NCBI GenBank assembly: GCA_036263035.1
Contig: DATAHR010000023.1
Span: forward strand, 1 to 11,001
Length of the DNA stretch: 11,001 bases
Source: JAICYJ01 sp036263035
GTDB taxonomy: Bacteria; Actinomycetota; Thermoleophilia; Gaiellales; JAICJC01
Reading direction: 5' to 3'
Part shown: positions 5,211 to 11,001 of the stretch, piece after piece
Numbering within the stretch: the stretch's first letter is position 1
Layout: each line of letters opens with the position of its first letter
Made by a program: the position numbers and the translations under genes
The notes under the pieces: model-generated
Databases searched by the model: none
Told to the model about the DNA's origin: nothing
The model's input: the letters and a program-made list of their open reading frames with translations, nothing else

Positions 5211-6700
5211 ACGAGCTGCTGCCGCTCTACGACTCCGAAGAGATGCGCTCGCTCGACCGCGCCGCGATCGAGACGCTCGGCATTCCCGGTGCCGTGCTGA
5301 TGGAGCGTGCGGGACTGGGGGCCGCGCACGAGGTCATCCAGCGCTTCGGCGACGCCGGCTCGGTGGTGATCGTCGCCGGGGGTGGCAACAACGGCGGTGA
5401 CGGGTTCGTCGTGGCCCGCCATCTGCTCGCGGCCGGCATCGATGTCCGTGTGCTCCTCATCGGCGCGGCGACCGGGCTGGGAGAGGATGCGCGCAGATAT
5501 CTCTCGCTTGCCGAGCGGCTCGGGGTGCCGGTCACCCGCCGCCCGCAGGCGGCCGCTGTTCGCCGGGCGCTGCGCGGCGCGGGAGTGGTGGTCGACGCAC
5601 TGTTCGGCACCGGGTTCTCGGGCCGGCCCCGCGCGGCCGCCGCGGCGGCGATCGAGGCGATCAACGCGGCGGGCCGCCCCGTGGTCGCCCTTGACGTGCC
5701 CTCCGGCGTGGATGCGTCCGACGGCACGGTGTCCGGCGCTGCCGTCCGCGCCGACCTCACGGTGACGTTCCACGGGGCGAAGCTGGGTCTCGTCGTCGCC
5801 CCCGGCAGCGGGCATGCGGGCCAGGTGGTCGTCGCCGACATCGGCATTCCACCCCAGCTCGAGACGCCGACGTTTGCTGCGCTCGCGACGCGGTCGCTGC
5901 TCGACCTGGTGCCGCGCAAGGAGCGGGACTCGACCAAGTACGCGGCCGGCTCCGTGCTCGTCGTCGGCGGTGCGCCCGGCTTCGCGGGAGCGCCCGTCAT
6001 GGCCGGCCGCGCGGCGCTGCGCGCTGGCGCGGGAACGGTGTGGCTGGCCGTCCCAGGCAACGTCGCACCGCAGATCGCGACGGTGCATCCGGAGCTGATG
6101 GTGAAGGAGATGGATCAGGGGCTGGAGCTCACCGAGCGTGCCGGCGCTGTCGCGGTGGGCCCCGGGCTCGGTCGCGGCGAGGACGCCGGCAGGCTCGCCC
6201 GCCGGCTCGCTCAGCGCCATCGCGGGCCGATCGTCGTCGACGCGGACGCGCTGTTCGCGATCGCCGGGCGGCTCGAGCTGACCGCGCGACGCCGCATCCC
6301 GGCCGTGCTGACGCCGCACGAGGGCGAGATGGCCCGGCTGCTGGGACGCGACGCCGAGTGGGTGCGTGCCAACCGGCTTGCCGCCGTCAGGGAGGCGGCC
6401 GCCGCGTCGCGCGCGGTGGTGCTGCTGAAGGGCGCCGATACCCTGATCGCATCGCCCGGCGGGGAGCGCGTGGTCGTGTCGGTGTCGGACACCCCCGGGC
6501 TGGCGACGGCGGGCAGCGGCGACGTGCTGACGGGCGTGGTCGCGGCCATGCTGGCCAAGGGCCTCGAGCCGTGGACGGCGGCATGCTGCGGTGCGGTCAT
6601 GCACCAGCGGGCCGGCCGCCGGGCGGCGGAGGCGCTCGGGCCCGACGGTATCATCAGCGGCGACGTGATCGAGGCCCTGCCCGGAGTGCTGAAGGAATGA
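5207..6700 (+). CDS. nnr: Bifunctional NAD(P)HX epimerase / ADP-dependent NAD(P)HX dehydratase
   Basis: This 497-residue two-domain protein repairs hydrated NADH and NADPH, which form spontaneously or by side reactions of GAPDH. The N-terminal YjeF_N epimerase domain (about 1-215) has GGNNGGDGFVVAR (59-71), VVDALFGTGFSG (128-139) with D130, and ALDVPSGVDASDG (161-173). The C-terminal ribokinase-like dehydratase domain (about 230-495) has AVGPGLGRG (316-324), VVDADAL (343-349), LTPHEGEMARL (368-378), LLKGADTLI (406-414) and the nucleotide-binding GSGDVLTG (436-443). The length is usual for the fused bacterial form, and all key residues seen are intact. The ATG overlaps the acpS stop by 4 nt and has no ribosome binding site of its own, so translation is probably coupled. 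alr follows after 10 nt. Confidence 0.96.
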   Translation: MNELLPLYDSEEMRSLDRAAIETLGIPGAVLMERAGLGAAHEVIQRFGDAGSVVIVAGGGNNGGDGFVVARHLLAAGIDVRVLLIGAATGLGEDARRYLSLAERLGVPVTRRPQAAAVRRALRGAGVVVDALFGTGFSGRPRAAAAAAIEAINAAGRPVVALDVPSGVDASDGTVSGAAVRADLTVTFHGAKLGLVVAPGSGHAGQVVVADIGIPPQLETPTFAALATRSLLDLVPRKERDSTKYAAGSVLVVGGAPGFAGAPVMAGRAALRAGAGTVWLAVPGNVAPQIATVHPELMVKEMDQGLELTERAGAVAVGPGLGRGEDAGRLARRLAQRHRGPIVVDADALFAIAGRLELTARRRIPAVLTPHEGEMARLLGRDAEWVRANRLAAVREAAAASRAVVLLKGADTLIASPGGERVVVSVSDTPGLATAGSGDVLTGVVAAMLAKGLEPWTAACCGAVMHQRAGRRAAEALGPDGIISGDVIEALPGVLKE

Positions 6701-6710
6701 GGGCCGCCGG

Positions 6711-7820
6711 GTGGTAGCCAGGGCGCAGCGGCTGGCCCGCGCCACGGTGACCGTCGATCTCGCCGCCGTCACCGCCAACGTCGAGCGGCTCCGCCGGGTG
6801 GCGGCGCCGGCCGAGGTGTGGGCGGTGGTCAAGGCGGACGGGTACGGCCACGGCGCCAGCGCCGTGGGCGGCGCGGCGCTCGCCGCCGGCGCGGCGAAGC
6901 TCTGCGTCGCGACCTGGGAGGAGGCACGCTCCGTGCGGGCGGCGCTCCCCGATGCGCCTGTGCTCGTCATGTCGCCGCTGGCTCCCGGGGAGGAGTCGGA
7001 CGTGTCGGGCGTCGAGGTGGCCGTGAGCTCGGTGGAGAGCTTCGCCCGGCTGCGTGCCGCGGCGCGTGAGCCGGTCGCCGTGCACGTCAAGGTCGACACG
7101 GGGATGGGCCGCTGGGGCATGGGCGAGGAGGACGGACTGCGCGTCGCCGACGACGTGCTCGCGTCGGAGCATCTGCGGCTGGCCGGACTCATGAGCCATC
7201 TCGCCGCGGCGGACTCCGATCCCGACCACACGCGGCGCCAGGTCGAGCGATTCGCGCGGCTGTCCGAGCGGTTTCCGCCCTGCACGAGGCACATCGCCAA
7301 CACCGCCGGGGCGCTCGCCTTCCCGGAGGCGCGGTTCGACGCGGTGCGAAGCGGCATCGCGGTCTACGGGCTCTCGCCGTTCAACGACGCCCCCGACGCG
7401 CACGGGCTCACGCCGGCGCTGCGGTTGGAGAGCTACGTGGCCCAGGTCAAGCGGCTCGAGGCGGGCGAGAGCGCCGGCTACGGGCGGCGCTTCATCGCCG
7501 AGCGGCCGACCTGGATCGGGCTCGCCCCTGCGGGCTACGCCGACGGGGTGCCGCGCCTCCTGTCCGGCCGGATGGACGTCCTGGTCCGCGGCCGGCGACG
7601 CCGGGTCGCGGCGACGGTGAGCATGGATCAGCTCACGTTCGTGATCGGAGACGAGTGCGATGTCGAGCTGGGCGATCCGGTCGTGCTGATCGGGCGCGAC
7701 GGGCCCGAGCGCATCGGCGCCGAGGAGTGGGCGCGGCTGTGCGACACGATCAGCTACGAGATCGTGTGCGACATCGCGCCGCGCAGGCGGCGGGTGGAGC
7801 ATGTCATCGTCGACGGCTGA
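6711..7820 (+). CDS. alr: Alanine racemase, PLP-dependent
   Basis: Alr interconverts L- and D-alanine and supplies D-alanine for peptidoglycan. The 369-residue protein has the normal length and layout, a TIM barrel followed by a beta domain. AVVKADGYGHGA (38-49) carries the PLP-lysine K41. VDTGMGRWG (128-136) carries R134, MSHLAAAD (161-168) carries H163, and VRSGIAVYG (212-220) carries R213. ESAGYGRRF (253-261) carries the catalytic Tyr257. GYADG lies at 275-279, and VSMDQ (303-307) carries M305, with Ser where many homologs have Cys. The GTG start is 10 nt after the nnr stop, with GAGGG 7 nt upstream, which supports it. The gene probably shares the acpS transcript. Its last 20 nt overlap the next gene. 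Confidence 0.96.
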   Translation: MVARAQRLARATVTVDLAAVTANVERLRRVAAPAEVWAVVKADGYGHGASAVGGAALAAGAAKLCVATWEEARSVRAALPDAPVLVMSPLAPGEESDVSGVEVAVSSVESFARLRAAAREPVAVHVKVDTGMGRWGMGEEDGLRVADDVLASEHLRLAGLMSHLAAADSDPDHTRRQVERFARLSERFPPCTRHIANTAGALAFPEARFDAVRSGIAVYGLSPFNDAPDAHGLTPALRLESYVAQVKRLEAGESAGYGRRFIAERPTWIGLAPAGYADGVPRLLSGRMDVLVRGRRRRVAATVSMDQLTFVIGDECDVELGDPVVLIGRDGPERIGAEEWARLCDTISYEIVCDIAPRRRRVEHVIVDG

Positions 7821-9186
7821 TCTGCTCGGCGCGATCCGCGAGCGGGCCCCGGTGCCGGGCGCGTGGCTGGTGGGCGGCAGCGTCCGCGACCTGCTGCTGG
7901 GGCGGCCGGTGGTCGACATCGACCTGGTTGTGGACGGCGACCCGCGCGCCGTTGCACGCGACCTCGCCCGCCGGTCGGGCGGCTCGCCGTTCCCGCTCTC
8001 GGAGCGGCACGGCGCGTGGCGCGTGGTGGCCGGCGCGGACACGATCGACGTGGCCGCCGCGCGTGGCAGCATCGAGCAGGACCTCGGGCTGCGCGACTTC
8101 ACGGTCAACGCGATCGCCATGGGGCTCGACGACGGCACCGTGACCGACCCGTTCGACGGCCGTGGCGACCTGGATGGCCGGATGCTGCGCGCGGTCTCGG
8201 AGGGCGTCTTCGAGGACGATCCCCTGCGGCTGCTGCGACTGCCCCGCATCGCCCACGAGCTGGAGTTTGCGGTCGACCCGGCCACCGAGCGCCTGGCCCG
8301 GTCGCAGGCGGCCCTGGCCGACCGGCCGTCGGGCGAGCGCATCTACATGGAGATGCGGCGGATGCTGTGCGGCGCCCGCCCGGCGGAAGCGCTGCGCCTG
8401 GCCGATCGCCTGGGCGTGCTCGATGCCGTGCTGCCGGAGGCGGCGCCGATGCGTGGGTGCCTGCAGAGCCCATACCATCAGCTCGACGTCTGGGAGCACA
8501 CGCTGCACGTCATCGAGGCGGTCGCCGACATTGCCGACCATCCGCGGCACTACCTACCCGGCCACGCCGACATGGTGCAGGAGGAGCTTGGGCGAAACGT
8601 CGGCGACGATCTCGCCGCGTGGCAGGCGCTGCGGTTCGCGGCGCTGTTCCACGACATCCGCAAGCCGCAGACGCGGCAGGAGCGCGACGGGCGGATCAGC
8701 TTCATCGGCCACGACCGGGAGGGGGCCGACACCGCCGAGCAGGTGTTGTCCCGCTGGAAGGCCGCGAACGCCGTCATCCGGTTCTGCCGGGCGATGGTGT
8801 CGGAGCACCTCGTGCTCGGGTTCGCGATCAGGGACCGGCCGCTGGACCGGCGACGGGCGTACCGGTACCTGCGCGCGACCGAGCCATGGCCCTGCTCGAG
8901 CGTGGTGCTCTCGCTCGGCGACCGGCTGGCCACGCGCGGGCCGTCGTCGCGGCTGCGGCACCTCCGGCGCCACGCCGAGACCGCGGACGAGCTGCTCGGC
9001 CTGATCTCCCAGGTGGAGCGCGAGACGAGCGAGCCGCTGCTTCGCGGCGACGAGATCGCGGAGGCGGCCGGCGTCTCGGGGCCGGAGATCGGCAGGCTGG
9101 TGGCGCTGCTTGCGGAGGAGCAGGCAGCCGGCGACGTGACGACCAGGGAGGAGGCGCTGGCGTTTGTCCGCGAGCAGGTTCGATAG
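7801..9186 (+). CDS. tRNA nucleotidyltransferase / poly(A) polymerase family protein with HD domain
   Basis: This 461-residue class II nucleotidyltransferase has its head at the N-terminus. The nucleotide-binding LVGGSVRDLLLG (23-34) is followed by DIDLVV with catalytic D39 and D41. Next come RDFTVNAIAM (98-107), DPFDGRGDLDGRMLR (116-130), DDPLRLLR (139-146) and GERIYMEM (178-185), the order found in CCA-adding enzymes and poly(A) polymerases. The HD domain spans about 225-375, with H233, HD at 284-285 and FIGHDREGA (301-309). The usual LLHDIGKP is LFHDIRKP here. The likely role is maturing or repairing the tRNA 3' CCA end, but RNA tailing cannot be excluded by sequence. ATG at 7801 overlaps alr by 20 nt. 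It lacks a well-spaced ribosome binding site, and a GTG at codon 18 is less likely. In many Actinobacteria the gene after alr is tsaE instead. Confidence 0.86.
   Translation: MSSSTADLLGAIRERAPVPGAWLVGGSVRDLLLGRPVVDIDLVVDGDPRAVARDLARRSGGSPFPLSERHGAWRVVAGADTIDVAAARGSIEQDLGLRDFTVNAIAMGLDDGTVTDPFDGRGDLDGRMLRAVSEGVFEDDPLRLLRLPRIAHELEFAVDPATERLARSQAALADRPSGERIYMEMRRMLCGARPAEALRLADRLGVLDAVLPEAAPMRGCLQSPYHQLDVWEHTLHVIEAVADIADHPRHYLPGHADMVQEELGRNVGDDLAAWQALRFAALFHDIRKPQTRQERDGRISFIGHDREGADTAEQVLSRWKAANAVIRFCRAMVSEHLVLGFAIRDRPLDRRRAYRYLRATEPWPCSSVVLSLGDRLATRGPSSRLRHLRRHAETADELLGLISQVERETSEPLLRGDEIAEAAGVSGPEIGRLVALLAEEQAAGDVTTREEALAFVREQVR
9146..9154 (+). promoter_or_regulatory. Strong ribosome binding site inside the nucleotidyltransferase gene, for the methyltransferase
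   Basis: GGGAGGAGG lies about 10 nt before the TTG at 9164 and within the coding end of the preceding gene. It decides the methyltransferase start, because no ATG or GTG occurs near the N-terminus of that protein. Confidence 0.6.
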
Positions 9187-9829
9187 GACCGCCGACCGCT
9201 ACGCGGCGGCGGCGGCGCGGCGGGATTGGTCGAGGTTCGTCGAGCTGTGCCGGCCGCAGCCGGACGACCGCGCGCTGGACGTCGCAGCCGGACCGGGCTT
9301 CCTGTCGGGCGCACTGGCGCCGCTGGTGGCCGAGGCGGTCGCACTGGACGCGTCGGAGGCGCTGCTCTCGCATGCGCCGGAGGGCGTGACGCGGGTGGTC
9401 GGGACGGCCGAGCACCTCCCGTTCGACGACGGGACGTTCACCCTCGTCACGATCGTGAACAGCCTGCACCACGTCGACGACATGACGGGGACGCTCGCGG
9501 AGATGGTGCGCGTGCTGGCGCCGGAGGGACGGATCGCGGTACAGGACTACCTGGCCGACGACGATCCCGCGGCCGCGGAGCGGTGGGACGCGATCGAACG
9601 GCTGCGCGACGATGGCCACCGGCGCCTGCCGCGCCGGGGCGAGGTGGCGCAGCTGCTCGCCGGGCATGGGCTGGGGCTCGAGGAGGAGCGGGAGTGGGCG
9701 TCGAGCTGGCAGCTGGAGCCATGGCTGGACATGGCCGAGACGCCGCCGGCGGCGAGGGAGCGGATCCACGAGATGATCGGCGCGGACGGCTTCCAGTCAA
9801 CCGCCTGGATGGCGCGATTCGGCAGGTGA
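9164..9829 (+). CDS. Class I SAM-dependent methyltransferase (UbiE/Methyltransf_11 type)
   Basis: The 221-residue protein begins SRFDRTADRYAAAAARRDW, a typical opening helix for this group. Motif I is ALDVAAGPGF (37-46), the SAM-binding glycine loop. An acidic residue ends strand 2 in ALDASEALL (D62). TAEHLPFDDGTF (81-92) and NSLHHVDD (99-106) are the motif II and III regions. LAEMVRVLAPEGRIAVQDYL (111-130) is the usual post-motif helix and strand. The substrate is unknown, since the C-terminal third (130-221) has no feature I can tie to a known acceptor. The TTG start overlaps the nucleotidyltransferase gene by 23 nt and has a strong GGGAGGAGG upstream. It sits inside the acpS-corA operon. 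Confidence 0.9.
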   Translation: MSASRFDRTADRYAAAAARRDWSRFVELCRPQPDDRALDVAAGPGFLSGALAPLVAEAVALDASEALLSHAPEGVTRVVGTAEHLPFDDGTFTLVTIVNSLHHVDDMTGTLAEMVRVLAPEGRIAVQDYLADDDPAAAERWDAIERLRDDGHRRLPRRGEVAQLLAGHGLGLEEEREWASSWQLEPWLDMAETPPAARERIHEMIGADGFQSTAWMARFGR

Positions 9830-9837
9830 AGGCCGGT

Positions 9838-9860
9838 CGCGGGGCGAACACCGCCCCGTG
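9838..9860 (+). promoter_or_regulatory. Hairpin enclosing the corA start codon
   Basis: CGCGGGGCG (9838-9846) pairs with CGCCCCGTG (9852-9860) across an AACAC loop. The stem is 9 bp with one G-U pair, and the GTG start forms its 3' end. It fills most of the 28 nt gap between the methyltransferase stop and corA. It would be expected to hinder initiation unless opened by translating ribosomes. Confidence 0.45.
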
Positions 9861-10835
9861 GCATTCACCACGTTCCTGTACCGAGATGGAGCTCGCTCCC
9901 GCGAGCAGCTGCCGTTCGAGCGGATCTCCGACGTCCTCAAGGAGGACGGGGTGCTGGTCTGGGTCGACGTCGACGATCCGACCCCGGAGGAGACGGCGCA
10001 GCTGGGAGAGGAGTTCGGCCTGCACCCGTTCGCGCTGGAGGACGCGATGACGCCGCACCAGCGGCCGAAGATCGAGCGCTACGAGGGGTACGTCTTCGTC
10101 GTCGCATACGCCGCCCGTCCGCGCGACGGCGCCGGGCCGGCGATGGATGAGGTGTCCATGTTCGTCGGGCACAACTACATCGTCACCATCCGGCACGGCG
10201 GCGGCGCGATGCTCGAGGCGGTGCACGAGCGCATCGACCGGACGCCGTCGCTCGTCCGGGGCGGCGGCTCCCAGGTCGCCTATGCGGTGCTGGACGAGAT
10301 CATCGACGGCTACTTCCCGGTGGTCGAGGCGTTCGAGGATCGCATCGAGCGGGCGGAGGACGACCTGATCGGCGATGGCAGCGGCGACACGTCCGGGTCG
10401 CTGGCCGAGGCCTTCCGGATCAAGCGCGACCTGCTGACGTTCCGGCGGGTGGTCGCGCCGCTTCGCGACGTGCTGGGGCGGGTGGTGCACATCGACCAGG
10501 CGGTGCTCGGCGTCGACCTGGATACCGAGTTTCGCGACCTGTACGACCACGTGCTGCGGGTGTACGACGAGCTGGACACCCAGCGCGACCTGGTGACAAG
10601 CATCCTCGAGGCGCATCTGTCGGTGGTGTCGAACCGGCTGAACACGGTGGTGCTGAAGCTGAGCTCATGGGCGGGGATCGTGCTTGTGCCGACGCTGATC
10701 GCGGGCGTCTACGGGATGAACTTCGACCACATGCCGGAGCTGCACTGGCGGTTCGGATACGTCTACGCGCTGGCCCTGATGGGCGGCAGCGCGCTGGTGC
10801 TGTGGGTGCGTTTCAAGCGGGCCGGCTGGCTCTGA
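9858..10835 (+). CDS. corA: CorA-type magnesium/cobalt transporter
   Basis: CorA is a pentameric inner-membrane channel that takes up Mg2+ (also Co2+ or Ni2+). The 325-residue protein has the family's long cytoplasmic N-terminal part: an alpha/beta domain to about 135, with LVWVDVDDPTPEE at 33-45 and HPFALEDAM at 56-64, then long helices to about 265. The C-terminus has two membrane helices at about 268-287 and 300-318. The selectivity motif YGMNF (285-289) ends the first helix and is followed by MPEL (292-295), as usual. The GTG start at 9858 gives the expected N-terminal strand (TFLYRDGA). It has no ribosome binding site and lies in a hairpin. A second GTG at codon 32 has an excellent AAGGAGG. 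It is the last gene of the plus-strand operon. Confidence 0.95.
   Translation: MAFTTFLYRDGARSREQLPFERISDVLKEDGVLVWVDVDDPTPEETAQLGEEFGLHPFALEDAMTPHQRPKIERYEGYVFVVAYAARPRDGAGPAMDEVSMFVGHNYIVTIRHGGGAMLEAVHERIDRTPSLVRGGGSQVAYAVLDEIIDGYFPVVEAFEDRIERAEDDLIGDGSGDTSGSLAEAFRIKRDLLTFRRVVAPLRDVLGRVVHIDQAVLGVDLDTEFRDLYDHVLRVYDELDTQRDLVTSILEAHLSVVSNRLNTVVLKLSSWAGIVLVPTLIAGVYGMNFDHMPELHWRFGYVYALALMGGSALVLWVRFKRAGWL
9939..9953 (+). promoter_or_regulatory. Internal Shine-Dalgarno and GTG at codon 32 of corA
   Basis: AAGGAGG (9939-9945), a 5 nt spacer and an in-frame GTG (9951-9953) make the best-looking initiation site of the right half. Starting here would remove the first 31 residues, including the opening strand of the CorA cytoplasmic domain. 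It may be a real alternative start or just Lys-Glu-Asp codons. Confidence 0.3.
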
Positions 10836-10849
10836 TCGGCCGGCCAGTC
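10824..10849 (+). terminator. Weak inverted repeat spanning the corA stop
   Basis: GGCTGGC (10824-10830) can pair with GCCAGTC (10843-10849), 7 bp with one G-U pair and a 12 nt loop containing the TGA. There is no T-tract. It is a weak candidate for the operon end; the hairpin at 10926-10948 is stronger. Confidence 0.25.
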
Positions 10850-10925
10850 GGGCCAGAACCGGTGTCAAACCCGAGCCCCGGGCGTTGGTGCGGCCTCGTG
10901 GCGAAGTCGTGACGGTCAACCGCAT

Positions 10926-10948
10926 GGCCAGGCGGTTCCCGCCTGGCC
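10926..10948. terminator. Strong GC-rich hairpin downstream of corA
   Basis: GGCCAGGCGG (10926-10935) and CCGCCTGGCC (10939-10948) form a perfect 10 bp stem with a TTC loop. There is no T-run on either side, so it is a terminator without U-tract or part of the intergenic repeat. Its right arm runs into the second repeat block. Confidence 0.45.
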
Positions 10949-10973
10949 GGTGTCAAACTCCGCCCTCGGGCGA

Positions 10974-10991
10974 CGTCACGCCGTCGTGACG
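10974..10991. repeat. Short palindrome at the right edge
   Basis: CGTCACG (10974-10980) and CGTGACG (10985-10991) are a perfect 7 bp inverted repeat around CCGT. It could be an operator half-site pair or a small hairpin. The right arm is part of the GTCGTGACG repeat, which also occurs at 10906-10914 without its partner arm. Confidence 0.35.
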
Positions 10992-11001
10992 CCGAGCGGC
11001 A

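Larger units (their letters stand above)
10859..10991. repeat. Two degenerate intergenic repeat units of about 88 nt period
   Basis: CCGGTGTCAAAC occurs at 10859-10870 and 10947-10958. CGGGCG occurs at 10879-10884 and 10967-10972, the same 88 nt offset. GTCGTGACG occurs at 10906-10914 and 10983-10991, a 77 nt offset that implies an 11 nt difference between the units. The sequence between these blocks is not conserved. I see no coding frame in the 166 nt after corA. The array may continue past the window. Confidence 0.5.

Noticed and set aside
4679..7357. Very long open frame (892 codons) on the minus strand, opposite acpS, nnr and alr
   Set aside because: Its product is rich in Arg, His, Ala and Gly with no domain pattern, and it lies opposite three genes with clear motifs. 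Long antisense frames are expected at this GC content.
6654..8342. 562-codon minus-strand frame opposite alr and the nucleotidyltransferase
   Set aside because: Arg/Ser/Pro-rich low-complexity translation opposite two well-supported genes.
9838..9860. Known Mg2+ riboswitch upstream of corA
   Set aside because: The gap before corA is only 28 nt, far too short for the ykoK/M-box or mgtA-type leaders. Only a simple hairpin is present.
10859..10991. Possible CRISPR array or att sites in the terminal repeat
   Set aside because: Only two units are seen, with degenerate blocks and unequal offsets. There is no uniform repeat-spacer pattern, no cas gene, integrase or tRNA.

Overview
The window is very GC-rich bacterial DNA, almost wall to wall with protein-coding genes. 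It reads as an actinobacterial (Actinomycetota) chromosome. The evidence is strong G/C bias in third codon positions, GTG and TTG starts, many 4-23 nt gene overlaps, the acpS-nnr-alr gene order, an M50 protease carrying CBS domains, and TANNNT -10 boxes sitting 6-7 nt before ATG codons, as in leaderless actinobacterial genes. A deep-branching class such as Thermoleophilia would fit, but that is a guess; there is no rRNA or other marker. Most genes are ordinary chromosomal genes. I see no tRNA, rRNA, CRISPR array, insertion sequence or phage gene.

Left half (1-4827) is all on the minus strand. In transcription order it holds an MBL-fold hydrolase, two tandem paralogous GNAT acetyltransferases of identical length, an M50 site-2-type intramembrane protease with two CBS domains, two free-standing cyclic-nucleotide-binding-domain proteins that are paralogs of each other, a small DUF2568-type membrane protein, and the first 20 codons of a further gene. 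Inverted repeats abut the stop codons of the second GNAT and of one cNMP-binding protein. TANNNT boxes follow them, so I divide this half into about three or four transcription units.

Right half (4851-10835) is all on the plus strand and looks like one operon: acpS (holo-ACP synthase), nnr (bifunctional NAD(P)HX epimerase/dehydratase), alr (alanine racemase), a class II tRNA nucleotidyltransferase/poly(A) polymerase-like protein with an HD domain, a class I SAM methyltransferase, and a CorA-type magnesium/cobalt transporter. Most junctions overlap. corA is the exception: it sits behind a 28 nt gap containing a hairpin that takes in its GTG start.

The two halves diverge from a 23 nt gap. There a TACACT box (minus) and a TAGTGT box (plus) share the same central TA, which looks like a minimal bidirectional leaderless promoter. 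The last 166 nt (10836-11001) carry no recognisable gene. They hold a degenerate direct repeat of about 88 nt period and several hairpins. No plainly new system is evident; the most interesting points are the promoter architecture, the protease/cNMP-binding cluster, the corA leader and the terminal repeat.
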